NCBI RefSeq assembly: GCF_020829595.1
Contig: NZ_JAIVFW010000018.1
Location: 1-64,000 of the forward strand
Reading direction: 5' to 3'
From: Nostoc sp. CHAB 5844
Lineage (GTDB): Bacteria; Cyanobacteriota; Cyanobacteriia; Cyanobacteriales; Nostocaceae
DNA: 64,000 bases
Shown: positions 36,241 to 45,991 of the stretch, one piece after another
How positions within the stretch are numbered: the first letter of the stretch is position 1
Layout of the letters: each line of letters opens with the position of its first letter
Notes under the pieces: model-generated
Seen by the model: the letters and a program-made list of their open reading frames with translations, nothing else
What the model was told of the DNA's origin: nothing
Databases searched by the model: none
Made by a program: the position numbers and the translations under genes

Positions 36241-38149
36241 TCTTTGGCAGAGTAAAGAAAAACGTACTACCGACACCAACAGTACTTTCTGCCCAGATTT
36301 TGCCACCATGCTGCTCAATAATACTACGGCAAATTGCTAATCCTAAGCCTGTGCCACCTTTAACACGAGAGTCAGAGGCATCTACTTGCTGGAATCTGCC
36401 GAAAATAGCTTCTAACTTATCTGCGGGGATACCTCGTCCTCGATCGCTAATTTTAAATAGTACACAATCTGTCTGCTGTTGAACACTCAGGGTTATAGTA
36501 GCATTGGCAGGAGAAAATTTAATGGCATTACCCAAAAGATTTGTGAGTGTTTGAATAATCGCATCAGTAGCCGCCCAAACTTGAGCTTCTGTAGCATGAA
36601 TGTCAAATATAATATTTTGCTGTTTGGCGATCGCTTGCACTCCGGCGACTGCTTGCTGGATTAAATCAGTTGCATCGCAAGTGGTTTTTTCTAAGACTGC
36701 GCGACCCGATTCTAAGCGTTCTAAATCAAGAATATCGTTGACTAGCCGGACTAATCGCTCACAGTCGATGGCAGCAATTTCAATCATGCGTTTAGACTTG
36801 TCTGGTTTCCGCTCGTAGACACCAGAGTTTAATAAGCCCATAGCTGCCCGAATTGAGGTTAAAGGTGTGCGGAGTTCGTGAGAAACAATGCCAATAAACT
36901 CACTCTTCATCTGCTCAATTCTGTGCTGATCGGTGATGTCTTCGGCAATTCCAGCAATCCGTACCATTTCCCCTAATTCATTTTTAATTGGGAAGGCGCG
37001 ATCGCGAATCCAACGAATAGAACCATCGGAGCGGATAATCCGATATCTTTTATCTGATTGTCCTGTTTTTGCCTGTTCAACAAGTTCAAGTTCGACGCAA
37101 GAGCGATCGTCAGGGTGGACTGCATCTAACCAAGCCGAAGCATTTTGATAAACATCCTCGCAACTGCGTTGCCATATCGTTTCATAGGCTTTGCTGACAT
37201 AGAGAAATTGCTGATTGTGAATATCTGTCATCCAAAATACTGCTTGGATGTTTTCTGCCAACTGGCGAAACTTTTCTTCACTTTCGCGTAAAGCATCTTC
37301 CATGCGTTTGCGATCGGTGATATCTAATGCCACTCCGCCAACTAGCTTTTGTTTTGATACTCCGGGAATGGGAAACTTGTATACTAAAAATATACCAAAA
37401 GTATCGTTGATTCGTGGAGCAACTTCGATCGTCTCAATTACTCGATCGGTTTCAGCGACTTTTTGAATGTTATTAAGAAAATGTTGGGCAATTTCATTGG
37501 GATAAAGATCAAAAATAAATTTTCCAATCGGCTCCTCGACTAGTAATTTAAATTTATGCAGGTAGGATTGGCTTAAGAACAATACACGCCCAGTTGTATC
37601 TGTAATCCAAGCCAGTATAGGGCTATTGTCCATAAATGCCTGAAACCGTGCTTCGCTTTCTCGGAGTTTTTCTAGGGCAATTTGCCGTTGTTTAATTTCT
37701 GCTTCTAATTTAGAATTTGTCGCCGCCAATAGTTTGGCTTGTTGTTTAAGTATTGCAGTTTTTTGAAATAGTTCGACAAATACCTTCACCTTTGCCAGCA
37801 GAATTGCGGGTACAATTGGTTTAAGTAAATAATCTACTGCTCCAGTTGAGTAACCTTGATAAATATAAGATAAATCTTGATAAATAGCCGTCAGAAAAAT
37901 TATCGGCAAATCCTGAGTTGTCGGTCGAGAATGAATGAGTTTAGCAGTTTCAAATCCATCCATTTCTGGCATTTGCACATCTAACAATACAACAGCAAAC
38001 TCATTTTGCAGCAAATATTTTAAAGCCTCTTTCCCAGATAGGGCTGTAATTAAGTTGTATCCTAAAGGCTCTAGGGTAGCTACCAGAGCCTTTAGGTTAG
38101 CAGGAGAATCATCTACTAGTAAGATATTGGCTGGATGTGAATTAGCCAT
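36134..38149 (-). CDS. Receiver-PAS-PAS histidine kinase with repeat-derived tail
   Basis: About 671 residues: an N-terminal receiver (Asp 57 in VVLLDVQMPEMDG), a coiled coil, two PAS domains (MDNSPILAWITDTTGRVLF; ENIQAVFWMTDIHNQQ), HisKA ([17 protein letters not shown]) and HATPase (NLLGNAIKFS, GTGLGLAICRS). The open frame runs to 38356, but its first 69 codons are repeat sequence; ATG at 38149 starts right at the receiver. The catalytic end is nearly the same as that of the kinase at 45992-49396, which stops at LPKNSK. Here the chain instead continues with about 34 residues encoded by tandem repeats (REQVTGDRLQG onward). Confidence 0.9.
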   Translation of the reverse strand: MANSHPANILLVDDSPANLKALVATLEPLGYNLITALSGKEALKYLLQNEFAVVLLDVQMPEMDGFETAKLIHSRPTTQDLPIIFLTAIYQDLSYIYQGYSTGAVDYLLKPIVPAILLAKVKVFVELFQKTAILKQQAKLLAATNSKLEAEIKQRQIALEKLRESEARFQAFMDNSPILAWITDTTGRVLFLSQSYLHKFKLLVEEPIGKFIFDLYPNEIAQHFLNNIQKVAETDRVIETIEVAPRINDTFGIFLVYKFPIPGVSKQKLVGGVALDITDRKRMEDALRESEEKFRQLAENIQAVFWMTDIHNQQFLYVSKAYETIWQRSCEDVYQNASAWLDAVHPDDRSCVELELVEQAKTGQSDKRYRIIRSDGSIRWIRDRAFPIKNELGEMVRIAGIAEDITDQHRIEQMKSEFIGIVSHELRTPLTSIRAAMGLLNSGVYERKPDKSKRMIEIAAIDCERLVRLVNDILDLERLESGRAVLEKTTCDATDLIQQAVAGVQAIAKQQNIIFDIHATEAQVWAATDAIIQTLTNLLGNAIKFSPANATITLSVQQQTDCVLFKISDRGRGIPADKLEAIFGRFQQVDASDSRVKGGTGLGLAICRSIIEQHGGKIWAESTVGVGSTFFFTLPKNREQVTGDRLQGSGELREQGSRGAGEQGGKITTDS

Positions 38150-38210
38150 ACTAAGTACTGAGTGCTGAGTTAGGAGCCAGAAATTTTGTTCTATTCCCTC
38201 TGCCTTTAAT

Positions 38211-38361
38211 ACAACGTGAGTTCGACAGACCTCTCCCTCCCAGCCTCCCTCTCCTAAAAGGCGAGGGAGGAGTAACGAGATTAGAGGGTTTTTGCTCCCC
38301 TCTCCTCGTAGGAGAGGGGCTGGGGGAGAGGTCAAAATAGCACTCGTCCAACTCACGTTAA
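38211..38361. repeat. MITE-like element, GTGAGTTCGA family, copy 2
   Basis: The ends ACAACGTGAGTTCGACAGA and, read in reverse, TTAACGTGAGTTGGACGAG form imperfect inverted repeats. CCCTCTCC/GGAGAGG arms fill the inside as in the copy at 303-461. The right end contains the stop codon of the giant HAMP kinase, and the left end lies just upstream of the next kinase gene. Confidence 0.7.
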
Positions 38362-41300
38362 TACATTAACCATACGCGTAACAATGAAAGTAGATTTTGA
38401 ATATCTACGGGTTTGGGAATGTAATCAGAAGCACCGGCGGCTAGACATTTTTGCCGATCGCCTTGCATAGCTTTGGCGGTGAGGGCAATAATTGGCAGAT
38501 TGGTAAATTGTGGCAATTTCCGAATAGCGGCGATCGTTTCATAGCCATCCATTTCTGGCATCATAATGTCCATCAGCACCACATCAATATCCGAGGTAGT
38601 TTGCAACATGGCAATGCCATTTCTGCCATTGTCAGCGTAAATCACTTTGATATGGAAAGTTTCTAGCATACTGGTGAGCGCAAAGACATTTCGCACATCA
38701 TCATCCACAATTAAGACTTTTTTATCTTGAAGTTGCGAACTGCGCTGGTGTAGTAAGCGTAACATTTTCTGCTGTTCTGGTGACAGGTAATCGAAAGTGC
38801 GATGCAAATATAAAGAAGTTTGATCGATGAGGTTGGCCATTGCCTGTTCATCTTGAAAAACGACGATCGCATTAGCCTGTTTTAGAATTGTCTGTTCTTG
38901 AGCAGATAAGTTTGGTTTAGCGTAAACTACGATTGGTAGTGGCAGTAAAACTGAATTATTGCTCCAAGTTTGCCTGACTTGCTGAACTAAAGCAATGCAA
39001 CTACCATCAGGCTCAGTCATATCCAAAAGTAAGCAGTCAAATGATTGAGATTGTAACCTTTCGAGTGCTTCTGGTGTTGTATTAACAGTAATAATTTGAA
39101 TTTCTTCCCCAGCCAGTAAATCAATGATTTTCTGGCGTTCATCATTATTAGGTTTGACGAGTAATAAAGATTTCACCTGATGCTGAACATGGGCGTGAAT
39201 TGTCGCTAAAACCTCAGATAAAGTTTCATTGCTAATGGGTTTTTGCAGATAGGCACAAGCACCTTGCTTGAGTGCTAGTTGTAAATCCTCATCCATTACA
39301 CTGATGACATACACGGGGATATGCCGAGTTTTAAAGTTATGCTTTAAGGCATCGAGTACAACCCAGCCATCTAACTGCGGTAAAGCAATATCTAGGAGAA
39401 TAGCAGTAGGGTTGTATTGTTGCGCTAACTTTAAGCCAGTTTCGCCATCTAAGGCAATCAGTACCTTAAAATTTTGGAGATGGGCTACGTCTAGTAAAAA
39501 CTGGTCAAAAGTAGAATCGTCATCAATTACTAGCAAAATCTCATCGTCAACAGACAATTGATCGCGATCGTCTAATAAAGTTAGTGAAAGCGGTTGGTCA
39601 TCAATTGCAGATTGAGATGGCAAAAGAATGGGGTCAGATAAAGCAGGAGTTACAAAAGTCTGTTGATTTGTTGGCGATAGAACATGAGAATTGTTGGTGA
39701 CATTATTCACCGGTGCTAACACTTTTTTTGTGGAAGTTATCGATTTAGGCATCAAGGAATCTCGACGCAGATGTGAGTTGATGCCATCAGATCGCATTTC
39801 TAAACGAGGTTTGCGCTCAGTGTAGGTTTGGGGTAAGTAAAGTGTAAAAGTACTGCCTAAGTTCGGTTGGCTCACCAGAGTAATTTCCCCACCCAATAGT
39901 TGAGCAATTTCTCGACTGATGGACAAGCCCAAGCCTGTGCCACCATACTTGCGAGAGGTTGTGCCATCAGCCTGCTGGAAAGCTTCAAAAATTACTTTTT
40001 GTTTGTTAGGTTCAATGCCAATGCCTGTATCGCTAACAGCAAAAGCAATCACCCGTTCTGCCCGTTTTAAGACTTCATGTTCTGGATTCCAGCCGTGAGT
40101 CACAGGTGTAATTAACAGTCGCACATCTCCTTGCTCAGTAAATTTAAAAGCGTTGGAGAGCAGGTTTTTCAAAACTTGCTGTAGTCTTTTAGCATCTGTG
40201 AACATGGTACGGGGTAAGGTGGGATGAAATTCAATGGCAAAATTTAATCCCTTTTCTTGAGCCATTGGGCAGAAGGTACGCTCAATAAAGTTTTTGAGGT
40301 CTGTAAATAGCGTCTGCTCCAGTTGTACTGTCATTGTGCCTGATTCAATCTTAGCCAGGTCAAGGATGTCATTAATCAAGCCGAGTAAATCAGTGCCAGC
40401 ACCATGAATTGTTTCTGCATACTCCACTTGCTTGTCGTTCAAGTTGCCATCGATGTTTTGAGCGATCAACCGCGATAGTAACAGTAAGCTGTTGAGTGGA
40501 GTTCGCAATTCGTGAGACATATTCGCCAGAAATTCTGACTTGTATTTCGAGGTGAGTGTTAGTTGGGCGGCTTTATCTTCTATTGCTAATCTGGCTTGTT
40601 CAATTTCTTGATTTTTGCGTTCTACTTCTTCGTTTTGCTCAAATAGTTGTTTGGCTTTCTCTTGAAGTTGCTCGTTAGTATTTTGCAATTCTTCTTGCTG
40701 GTTTTTCAGCAGTTCTTCGGAAGTTTGCAGAGATTTCGCTTTTTGTTCTAGTTGTTTGTTGGTATCGGTGAGTTCTTTTTGTTGACTTTGGAGTTCTTCA
40801 GCTAGTGATTGTGATTGTTTGAGGAGTTCTTCAGTCCGCATCCCGGCGGCGATGGTATTCAACACAATCCCAATACTTTCTGTGAGTTGATCTAAAAAAG
40901 TCAGGTGAATTTCGCTAAAGCGATCGAAGGAAGCTAGTTCAACGACTGCTGTCACCTGTTCTTCAAAGACGATTGGCAATACTACAACATTTAATGGCGG
41001 TGCTTCACCCAAGCCAGAACTAATAGTAATGTAGTTACCTGGGACTTTTGTGAGTAGAATGCGTTCTTTTTCTAAAGCACATTGTCCGACTAAACCTTCA
41101 CCCAAGCGGAACTGATTAGCTAAACTTTGCCGTTCTCTGTAGGCGTAGGTGCTGAGGAGTTTCAAGATGGGTGATGTTGCTACCATATCTAGGAGGTAGA
41201 ATACGCCATGTTGTGCTGATACTAAAGGAGCGAGTTCTGAGAGAATCAGCTTAGAAACTGTTTCTAAATCCCGTTGTCCTTGCAACATCCCGGTAAACTT

Positions 41301-44300
41301 CGCCAAGTTGGTCTTCAGCCAGTCTTGTTCGGTATTTTTCTGCGTGGTTTCGCGCAGATTGGCAATCATCTGGTTGATGTTGTCCTTGAGGACGGCTACC
41401 TCACCTTGAGCATCGACAGCAATCGATCGCGTTAAGTCGCCTTTTGTCACTGCGATCGCCACTTCGGCAATTGACCGCACCTGAGTAGTTAAATTAGCGG
41501 CGAGTTCGTTCACGTTGTCTGTTAATGCCCGCCACGTTCCAGATGCACCCGGTACTTTCGCTTGACCCCCTAGTTTTCCTTCTATACCTACCTCTCGCGC
41601 TACAGTTGTTACTTGGTCGGCAAAGGTGGCTAGGGTATCAATCATTTCGTTGATTGTGTCTGCTAGGGTTTCAATTTCACCTTTCGCTTCTAAAACTAGT
41701 TTGCGCTTCAAGTCACCATTCGCTACTGAGGTGACAATTCGGGCAATACCTCGCACTTGGGCTGTCAGGTTACTTGCCATAAAGTTTACCGAATCAGTTA
41801 AGTCTTTCCACGTCCCGGCTACACCTCCTACCTCGGCTTGACCGCCTAACTTTCCCTCTGTACCCACTTCCCGGGCAACCCTGGTTACTTCTGAGGCAAA
41901 GGAGTTAAGTTGATCCACCATTGTATTAATTGTGTCTTTCAACTCCAACATCTCGCCTTTGACATCTACCGTAATCTTCTTGGAGAGGTCGCCGTTAGCT
42001 ACTGCTTTTGTTACCTCTGCAATGTTACGTACTTGGGCTGTCAAATTACTTGCCATTGAATTCACGTTGTCGGTGAGGTCTTTCCAGGTTCCGCCCACAC
42101 CCCGGACGTAAGCTTGACCGCCTAATTTACCGTCTGTACCCACCTCACGCGCAACCCTGGTTACTTCTGAGGCGAAGGAGTTAAGTTGATCCACCATGAT
42201 ATTGATGGTGTTTTTCAACTCCAAAATTTCACCTTTTACATCCACCGTGATTTTCTTCGATAAGTCGCCATTCGCTACCGCCGTCGTCACTTCGGCAATA
42301 TTTCTTACTTGGTCTGTCAAACTACCTGCCATGAAGTTCACATTGTCGGTGAGGTCTTTCCAAGTCCCTGCAACCCCGCGTACTTCTGCTTGCACACCTA
42401 ACTTACCTTCTGCACCCACCTCACGGGCAACTCTTGTGACCTCAGATGCAAAAGAGCCAAGTTGATCCACCATGATATTGATGGTATTTTTTAGCTCTAA
42501 AATTTCCCCTTTGACATTAACTGTAATTTTCTTCGATAAGTCGCCATTAGCGATCGCAGTTGCAACTTCGGCAATGTTTCTTACCTGTGCCGTCAAGTTA
42601 CCTGCCATTGAGTTTACAGAATCGGTCAAATCCTTCCACGTACCCGCAACGCCTTTCACCTCTGCTTGTACGCCGAGTTTTCCTTCCGTTCCCACCTCTC
42701 GCGCTACCCTGGTTACTTCCGATGCAAAGGAATTAAGTTGATCCACCATGATGTTGACGGTGTTTTTCAACTCTAGAATTTCACCTTTGACATCCACCGT
42801 AATCTTCTTAGACAAGTCGCCATTCGCCACCGCCGTCGTCACCTCGGCAATGTTTCTTACCTGTGCCGTCAAGTTACCAGCCATTGAGTTCACAGAATCG
42901 GTTAAATCCTTCCACGTACCTGCAACACCCTTCACCTCTGCTTGTACGCCGAGTTTTCCTTCCGTTCCCACCTCCCTGGCTACCCTGGTTACTTCCGATG
43001 CAAAGGAGTTAAGTTGATCCACCATGATGTTGACGGTGTTTTTCAACTCCAAAATTTCACCTTTGACATCCACCGTAATCTTCTTGGATAAGTCGCCATT
43101 CGCCACCGCCGTCGTCACTTCCGCAATGTTACGCACTTGGGACGTTAAGCTACCTGCCATGAAGTTTACAGAGTCAGTTAAATCCTTCCACGTACCCGCA
43201 ACGCCTTTCACCTCTGCCTGACCGCCAAGAATCCCTTCTGCACCGACCTCTCGTGCTACCCTAGTTACCTCAGATGCAAAGGAATTCAGTTGATCCACCA
43301 TTGTATTAATAGTGTTTTTCAACTCCAAAATTTCACCTTTGACATCCATTGTGATTTTCTTCGACAAGTCGCCATTGGCTACCGCCGTCGTCACTTCCGC
43401 AATGTTCCTTACCTGTGACGTTAAGCTACCTGCCATGAAATTCACATTGTCGGTGAGGTCTTTCCAAGTTCCGGCAACACCACGGACATCCGCTTGTACG
43501 CCTAATTTTCCTTCTGCACCTACCTCCCGCGCTACCCTTGTCACCTCAGAGGCGAAAGAACCAAGTTGATCCACCATGATATTAATAGTGTTTTTCAACT
43601 CAGAAATTTCACCCTTTACATCTACAGTAATTTTCTTCGATAAGTCACCATTAGCGATCGCAGTGGCAACTTCGGCAATGTTCCGTACCTGTGCTGTCAG
43701 GTTACTTGCCATTGAATTCACATTATCAGTCAAATCTTTCCACGTACCCGCAACACCCTTCACCTCTGCTTGTACGCCGAGTTTGCCTTCCGTTCCCACC
43801 TCCCTAGCTACCCTAGTTACTTCCGATGCAAAGGAGTTAAGTTGATCCACCATGATGTTGACGGTGTTTTTCAACTCTAGAATTTCACCTTTCACATCTA
43901 CCGTAATCTTCTTAGACAAGTCGCCATTCGCCACCGCCGTCGTCACCTCGGCAATATTCCGCACCTGTGCCGTCAAGTTACCAGCCATTGAGTTCACAGA
44001 ATCAGTCAAATCCTTCCACGTACCCGCAACCCCCGGAACCTGCGCCTGTACGCCGAGTTTACCTTCCGTTCCCACCTCTCTGGCTACCCTGGTTACTTCC
44101 GACGCAAAAGAACTGAGTTGATCCACCATTGTATTGATGGTATTTTTCAACTCCAGAATTTCGCCCTTAACATCCACCGTGATTTTCTTGGATAAGTCGC
44201 CATTTGCCACTGCCGTTGTCACATCCGCAATTCCCCGCACCTGGGCTGTCAAATTGCTTGCCATCAAATTCACAGAGTCAGTTAAATCCTTCCACGTACC

Positions 44301-44849
44301 AGCCACACCCTTAACATCTGCCTGACCGCCCAACTTGCCTTCTGTTCCCACTTCCCGCGCGACTCTTGTTACTTCTGAGGTAAAGGAACCTAGTTGTGCC
44401 ACCATCGTATTGATAATCTGGGCAGTTTGCAAAAATTCCCCCCGCAACGGTCTGCCATCAATTTCTAAGGGAATCGATTGCGATAAATCCCCATTTGCCA
44501 CTGACCGGATGACACGCGCTGTCTCGGTCATCGGCTGCACTAAATCGGTAATTAGGGTATTGATGGAATCCATACAATCTACCCATTGACCATTAGCATT
44601 ATTCAACATTGTGCGTTGAGTAATTTTGCCATCTTTACCCACAACAGTACTGATGCGCTCAAACTCGCGTACCATCATTTCATTGCGTTCAATGATGACA
44701 TTGAGTTTGTCAGCGACTTTACCCGCTAGACCAGTTTTATTAATCGGCATTCGCGCAGAGAAGTCACCTTTTTCAAAGGCATTGAGAACTTCTAGGAGTT
44801 GGCAAATATCCAAGTTATCGGTGTCTAGTGTGGCAGATGCAGTAGTCAT
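38358..44849 (-). CDS. Giant poly-HAMP hybrid histidine kinase with three receivers
   Basis: A 2163-residue soluble hybrid kinase. Two HAMP-like units (about 15-65 and 105-155) precede eleven tandem 92-residue HAMP units (159-1170) sharing [27 protein letters not shown] and EILELKNT. Then come a GAF domain (about 1190-1335), a coiled coil (1340-1435), HisKA with His 1446 ([11 protein letters not shown]), HATPase ([24 protein letters not shown]), receiver 1 ([13 protein letters not shown]), a degenerate receiver 2 ([12 protein letters not shown], acidic pair lost) and receiver 3 (Asp 2094, [12 protein letters not shown]). No membrane segments are seen. The layout recalls fungal group III kinases of osmosensing, but with more units. 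Confidence 0.93.
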   Translation of the reverse strand: MTTASATLDTDNLDICQLLEVLNAFEKGDFSARMPINKTGLAGKVADKLNVIIERNEMMVREFERISTVVGKDGKITQRTMLNNANGQWVDCMDSINTLITDLVQPMTETARVIRSVANGDLSQSIPLEIDGRPLRGEFLQTAQIINTMVAQLGSFTSEVTRVAREVGTEGKLGGQADVKGVAGTWKDLTDSVNLMASNLTAQVRGIADVTTAVANGDLSKKITVDVKGEILELKNTINTMVDQLSSFASEVTRVAREVGTEGKLGVQAQVPGVAGTWKDLTDSVNSMAGNLTAQVRNIAEVTTAVANGDLSKKITVDVKGEILELKNTVNIMVDQLNSFASEVTRVAREVGTEGKLGVQAEVKGVAGTWKDLTDNVNSMASNLTAQVRNIAEVATAIANGDLSKKITVDVKGEISELKNTINIMVDQLGSFASEVTRVAREVGAEGKLGVQADVRGVAGTWKDLTDNVNFMAGSLTSQVRNIAEVTTAVANGDLSKKITMDVKGEILELKNTINTMVDQLNSFASEVTRVAREVGAEGILGGQAEVKGVAGTWKDLTDSVNFMAGSLTSQVRNIAEVTTAVANGDLSKKITVDVKGEILELKNTVNIMVDQLNSFASEVTRVAREVGTEGKLGVQAEVKGVAGTWKDLTDSVNSMAGNLTAQVRNIAEVTTAVANGDLSKKITVDVKGEILELKNTVNIMVDQLNSFASEVTRVAREVGTEGKLGVQAEVKGVAGTWKDLTDSVNSMAGNLTAQVRNIAEVATAIANGDLSKKITVNVKGEILELKNTINIMVDQLGSFASEVTRVAREVGAEGKLGVQAEVRGVAGTWKDLTDNVNFMAGSLTDQVRNIAEVTTAVANGDLSKKITVDVKGEILELKNTINIMVDQLNSFASEVTRVAREVGTDGKLGGQAYVRGVGGTWKDLTDNVNSMASNLTAQVRNIAEVTKAVANGDLSKKITVDVKGEMLELKDTINTMVDQLNSFASEVTRVAREVGTEGKLGGQAEVGGVAGTWKDLTDSVNFMASNLTAQVRGIARIVTSVANGDLKRKLVLEAKGEIETLADTINEMIDTLATFADQVTTVAREVGIEGKLGGQAKVPGASGTWRALTDNVNELAANLTTQVRSIAEVAIAVTKGDLTRSIAVDAQGEVAVLKDNINQMIANLRETTQKNTEQDWLKTNLAKFTGMLQGQRDLETVSKLILSELAPLVSAQHGVFYLLDMVATSPILKLLSTYAYRERQSLANQFRLGEGLVGQCALEKERILLTKVPGNYITISSGLGEAPPLNVVVLPIVFEEQVTAVVELASFDRFSEIHLTFLDQLTESIGIVLNTIAAGMRTEELLKQSQSLAEELQSQQKELTDTNKQLEQKAKSLQTSEELLKNQQEELQNTNEQLQEKAKQLFEQNEEVERKNQEIEQARLAIEDKAAQLTLTSKYKSEFLANMSHELRTPLNSLLLLSRLIAQNIDGNLNDKQVEYAETIHGAGTDLLGLINDILDLAKIESGTMTVQLEQTLFTDLKNFIERTFCPMAQEKGLNFAIEFHPTLPRTMFTDAKRLQQVLKNLLSNAFKFTEQGDVRLLITPVTHGWNPEHEVLKRAERVIAFAVSDTGIGIEPNKQKVIFEAFQQADGTTSRKYGGTGLGLSISREIAQLLGGEITLVSQPNLGSTFTLYLPQTYTERKPRLEMRSDGINSHLRRDSLMPKSITSTKKVLAPVNNVTNNSHVLSPTNQQTFVTPALSDPILLPSQSAIDDQPLSLTLLDDRDQLSVDDEILLVIDDDSTFDQFLLDVAHLQNFKVLIALDGETGLKLAQQYNPTAILLDIALPQLDGWVVLDALKHNFKTRHIPVYVISVMDEDLQLALKQGACAYLQKPISNETLSEVLATIHAHVQHQVKSLLLVKPNNDERQKIIDLLAGEEIQIITVNTTPEALERLQSQSFDCLLLDMTEPDGSCIALVQQVRQTWSNNSVLLPLPIVVYAKPNLSAQEQTILKQANAIVVFQDEQAMANLIDQTSLYLHRTFDYLSPEQQKMLRLLHQRSSQLQDKKVLIVDDDVRNVFALTSMLETFHIKVIYADNGRNGIAMLQTTSDIDVVLMDIMMPEMDGYETIAAIRKLPQFTNLPIIALTAKAMQGDRQKCLAAGASDYIPKPVDIQNLLSLLRVWLMY
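41340..44375. repeat. Eleven tandem 276-bp HAMP-encoding repeats
   Basis: The DNA encoding residues 159-1170 of the giant kinase consists of eleven in-frame 276-bp units. Inner units differ at only a few codons, whereas the first and the last two are more diverged. Open frames of 89 codons on the opposite strand recur at the same 276-base interval and are side effects of the repeat. The pattern points to recent unit duplication or gene conversion. Confidence 0.92.
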
Positions 44850-45117
44850 GGGTGTTTTGGGTGGTAAAAATTAACTTTCAAGAAAATCAGAAGGATGCGA
44901 AACTCAAAATTACTGCATAATTTATGAAGTTATAAATTAGGCGTTATCAAACTTTATAAATATAAGTAAATATGTATAATTTTTAACACAACTAGATAAA
45001 CCATTAGTCTGAAAAATAAAAATTTTCAGACAAGCATAGCTCAACTACAAAGATATGTCCAAAATTTGACAGAAAAACTTTAATTTATATCTAAATTTGT
45101 AACTATTCATGATTAAT
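44850..45117. other. Upstream region of the poly-HAMP kinase
   Basis: This AT-rich stretch of 268 bases should hold the promoter of the kinase gene on the minus strand. I see no repeat, hairpin or known operator in it. Confidence 0.4.
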
Positions 45118-45501
45118 TCACCTTGATGACCAACACAGCATTTTAGCAATCTGGACAGGAAGCATAAGTATATTAAAAGGTTTGGGTATTATACCTGCGA
45201 TTTGATAATGTTCTAGAAATTGCGGATTTATCCGCTGTGTTTGATAACTCAACATCACAATAGGAATTGCCTGGGTTTGGGGATTCTTTCTGAGTTTGTT
45301 TATCAATTTCAAACTATCTATACAGTGCATTGATAAATCCATAAAAATTGCATCAGGATGCTCAATTTTGGCTTTCTGCAATGCTTCTAATAGAGAGTCA
45401 GCAGTGATGACATTCCAACCGGCTAAGTCTGTGAGGCAGAGTTCTATAATCTCACGTATATGAGATTCATCATTCATGAGTAATATAGTTTTGGGGGACA
45501 T
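45118..45501 (-). CDS. Single-domain response regulator, partly degenerate
   Basis: A 127-residue receiver paralogous to the one at 34782-35201 (shared segments DLAGWNV, NPQTQAIPIVMLS, PKPFNI). The phospho-acceptor Asp is in AIFMDLSMHCID and Lys in PKPFN. The metal-binding acidic pair has become Asn-Asp in ILLMNDESH, and the usual DG after the acceptor loop is lost (CIDSL), so phosphorylation may be weak. It is just upstream of the poly-HAMP kinase on the same strand. Confidence 0.83.
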   Translation of the reverse strand: MSPKTILLMNDESHIREIIELCLTDLAGWNVITADSLLEALQKAKIEHPDAIFMDLSMHCIDSLKLINKLRKNPQTQAIPIVMLSYQTQRINPQFLEHYQIAGIIPKPFNILMLPVQIAKMLCWSSR

Positions 45502-45580
45502 ATTTAGTACCGTGTAGAGAGACGCGATATATCGCGTCTCTACAAAATTTATGCGATCGTGATTAACGTGAAATAGTATA

Positions 45581-45711
45581 AGAGGATGTTTTAAAAGTAT
45601 TTATCTATGTCTTGTAGCACTCATTGATCCCCCTAGTTACCCTAAAAAAGGGGGATTTAGGGCGATCTGAAAGTATTTAATACATAACTAAGGACTTTGC
45701 AAACCTCCTCT
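45581..45711. repeat. MITE-like element, AGAGGNTGTTT family, copy A
   Basis: The left end AGAGGATGTTTTAAAAGT and the right end read in reverse AGAGGAGGTTTGCAAAGT are imperfect inverted repeats. The inside has GATCCCCCTAG and a GGGGGATTTAGGG module. Length is 131 bp; it is noncoding. Confidence 0.7.
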
Positions 45712-45804
45712 AAGAAGAGTAAATAACAAAAATAAAGAACTGATAAAGAACTCCATTGCTGTTACAAACTTTAAAAATTACTCATCCTCTAGCAGTCCTA
45801 AATA

Positions 45805-45969
45805 AGAGGTTGTTTGAAAAGTATTTGGCTGTGATTTTAGCCACTCATCGATCCCCCCTAGCCCCCCTTAAAAAGGGGGGAACCGGAATCAAAGTCCCCC
45901 TTTTTAAGGGGGATTTAGGGGGATCTGAAATGTTTTGATACCGACAAGGGGACTTTTCAAACATCCTCT
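45805..45969. repeat. MITE-like element, AGAGGNTGTTT family, copy B
   Basis: The left end AGAGGTTGTTTGAAAAGT and the right end in reverse AGAGGATGTTTGAAAAGT differ at one base. The inside holds CCCCCTTAAAAAGGGGGG and CCCCCTTTTTAAGGGGG modules that can fold as a hairpin. Length is 165 bp. It sits 22 bases after the stop codon of the neighbouring kinase and may serve as its terminator. Confidence 0.78.
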
Positions 45970-45991
45970 AAGAGCCAAACAAATCTGTTCT

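Larger units (their letters stand above)
45502..45991. other. Repeat-filled intergenic region
   Basis: About 490 bases without a gene. A perfect 24-base palindrome (AGAGACGCGATA and its complement) lies at 45518-45541. Two MITE-like elements at 45581-45711 and 45805-45969 share ends and an internal GATCCCCCTAG segment. Confidence 0.7.

Noticed and set aside
38150-38170. Phase or recombination site between the two kinases
   Set aside because: Only ordinary repeat fragments are visible; no paired recombination sites or recombinase gene nearby.
38150-38356. 69-codon N-terminal extension of the receiver-PAS kinase
   Set aside because: It is translated from the MITE-like element at 38211-38361; the receiver begins directly after the Met at 38149.
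41340-44375. Regular repeats resembling a CRISPR or minisatellite array
   Set aside because: The units are 276 bp, in frame, without unique spacers, and encode HAMP domains.
41626-44589. A series of 63- to 89-codon open frames on the plus strand at 276-base intervals
   Set aside because: They are the complement of the HAMP repeat; their regular spacing comes from the repeat and their composition (Ser/Thr/Phe-rich) is not protein-like.
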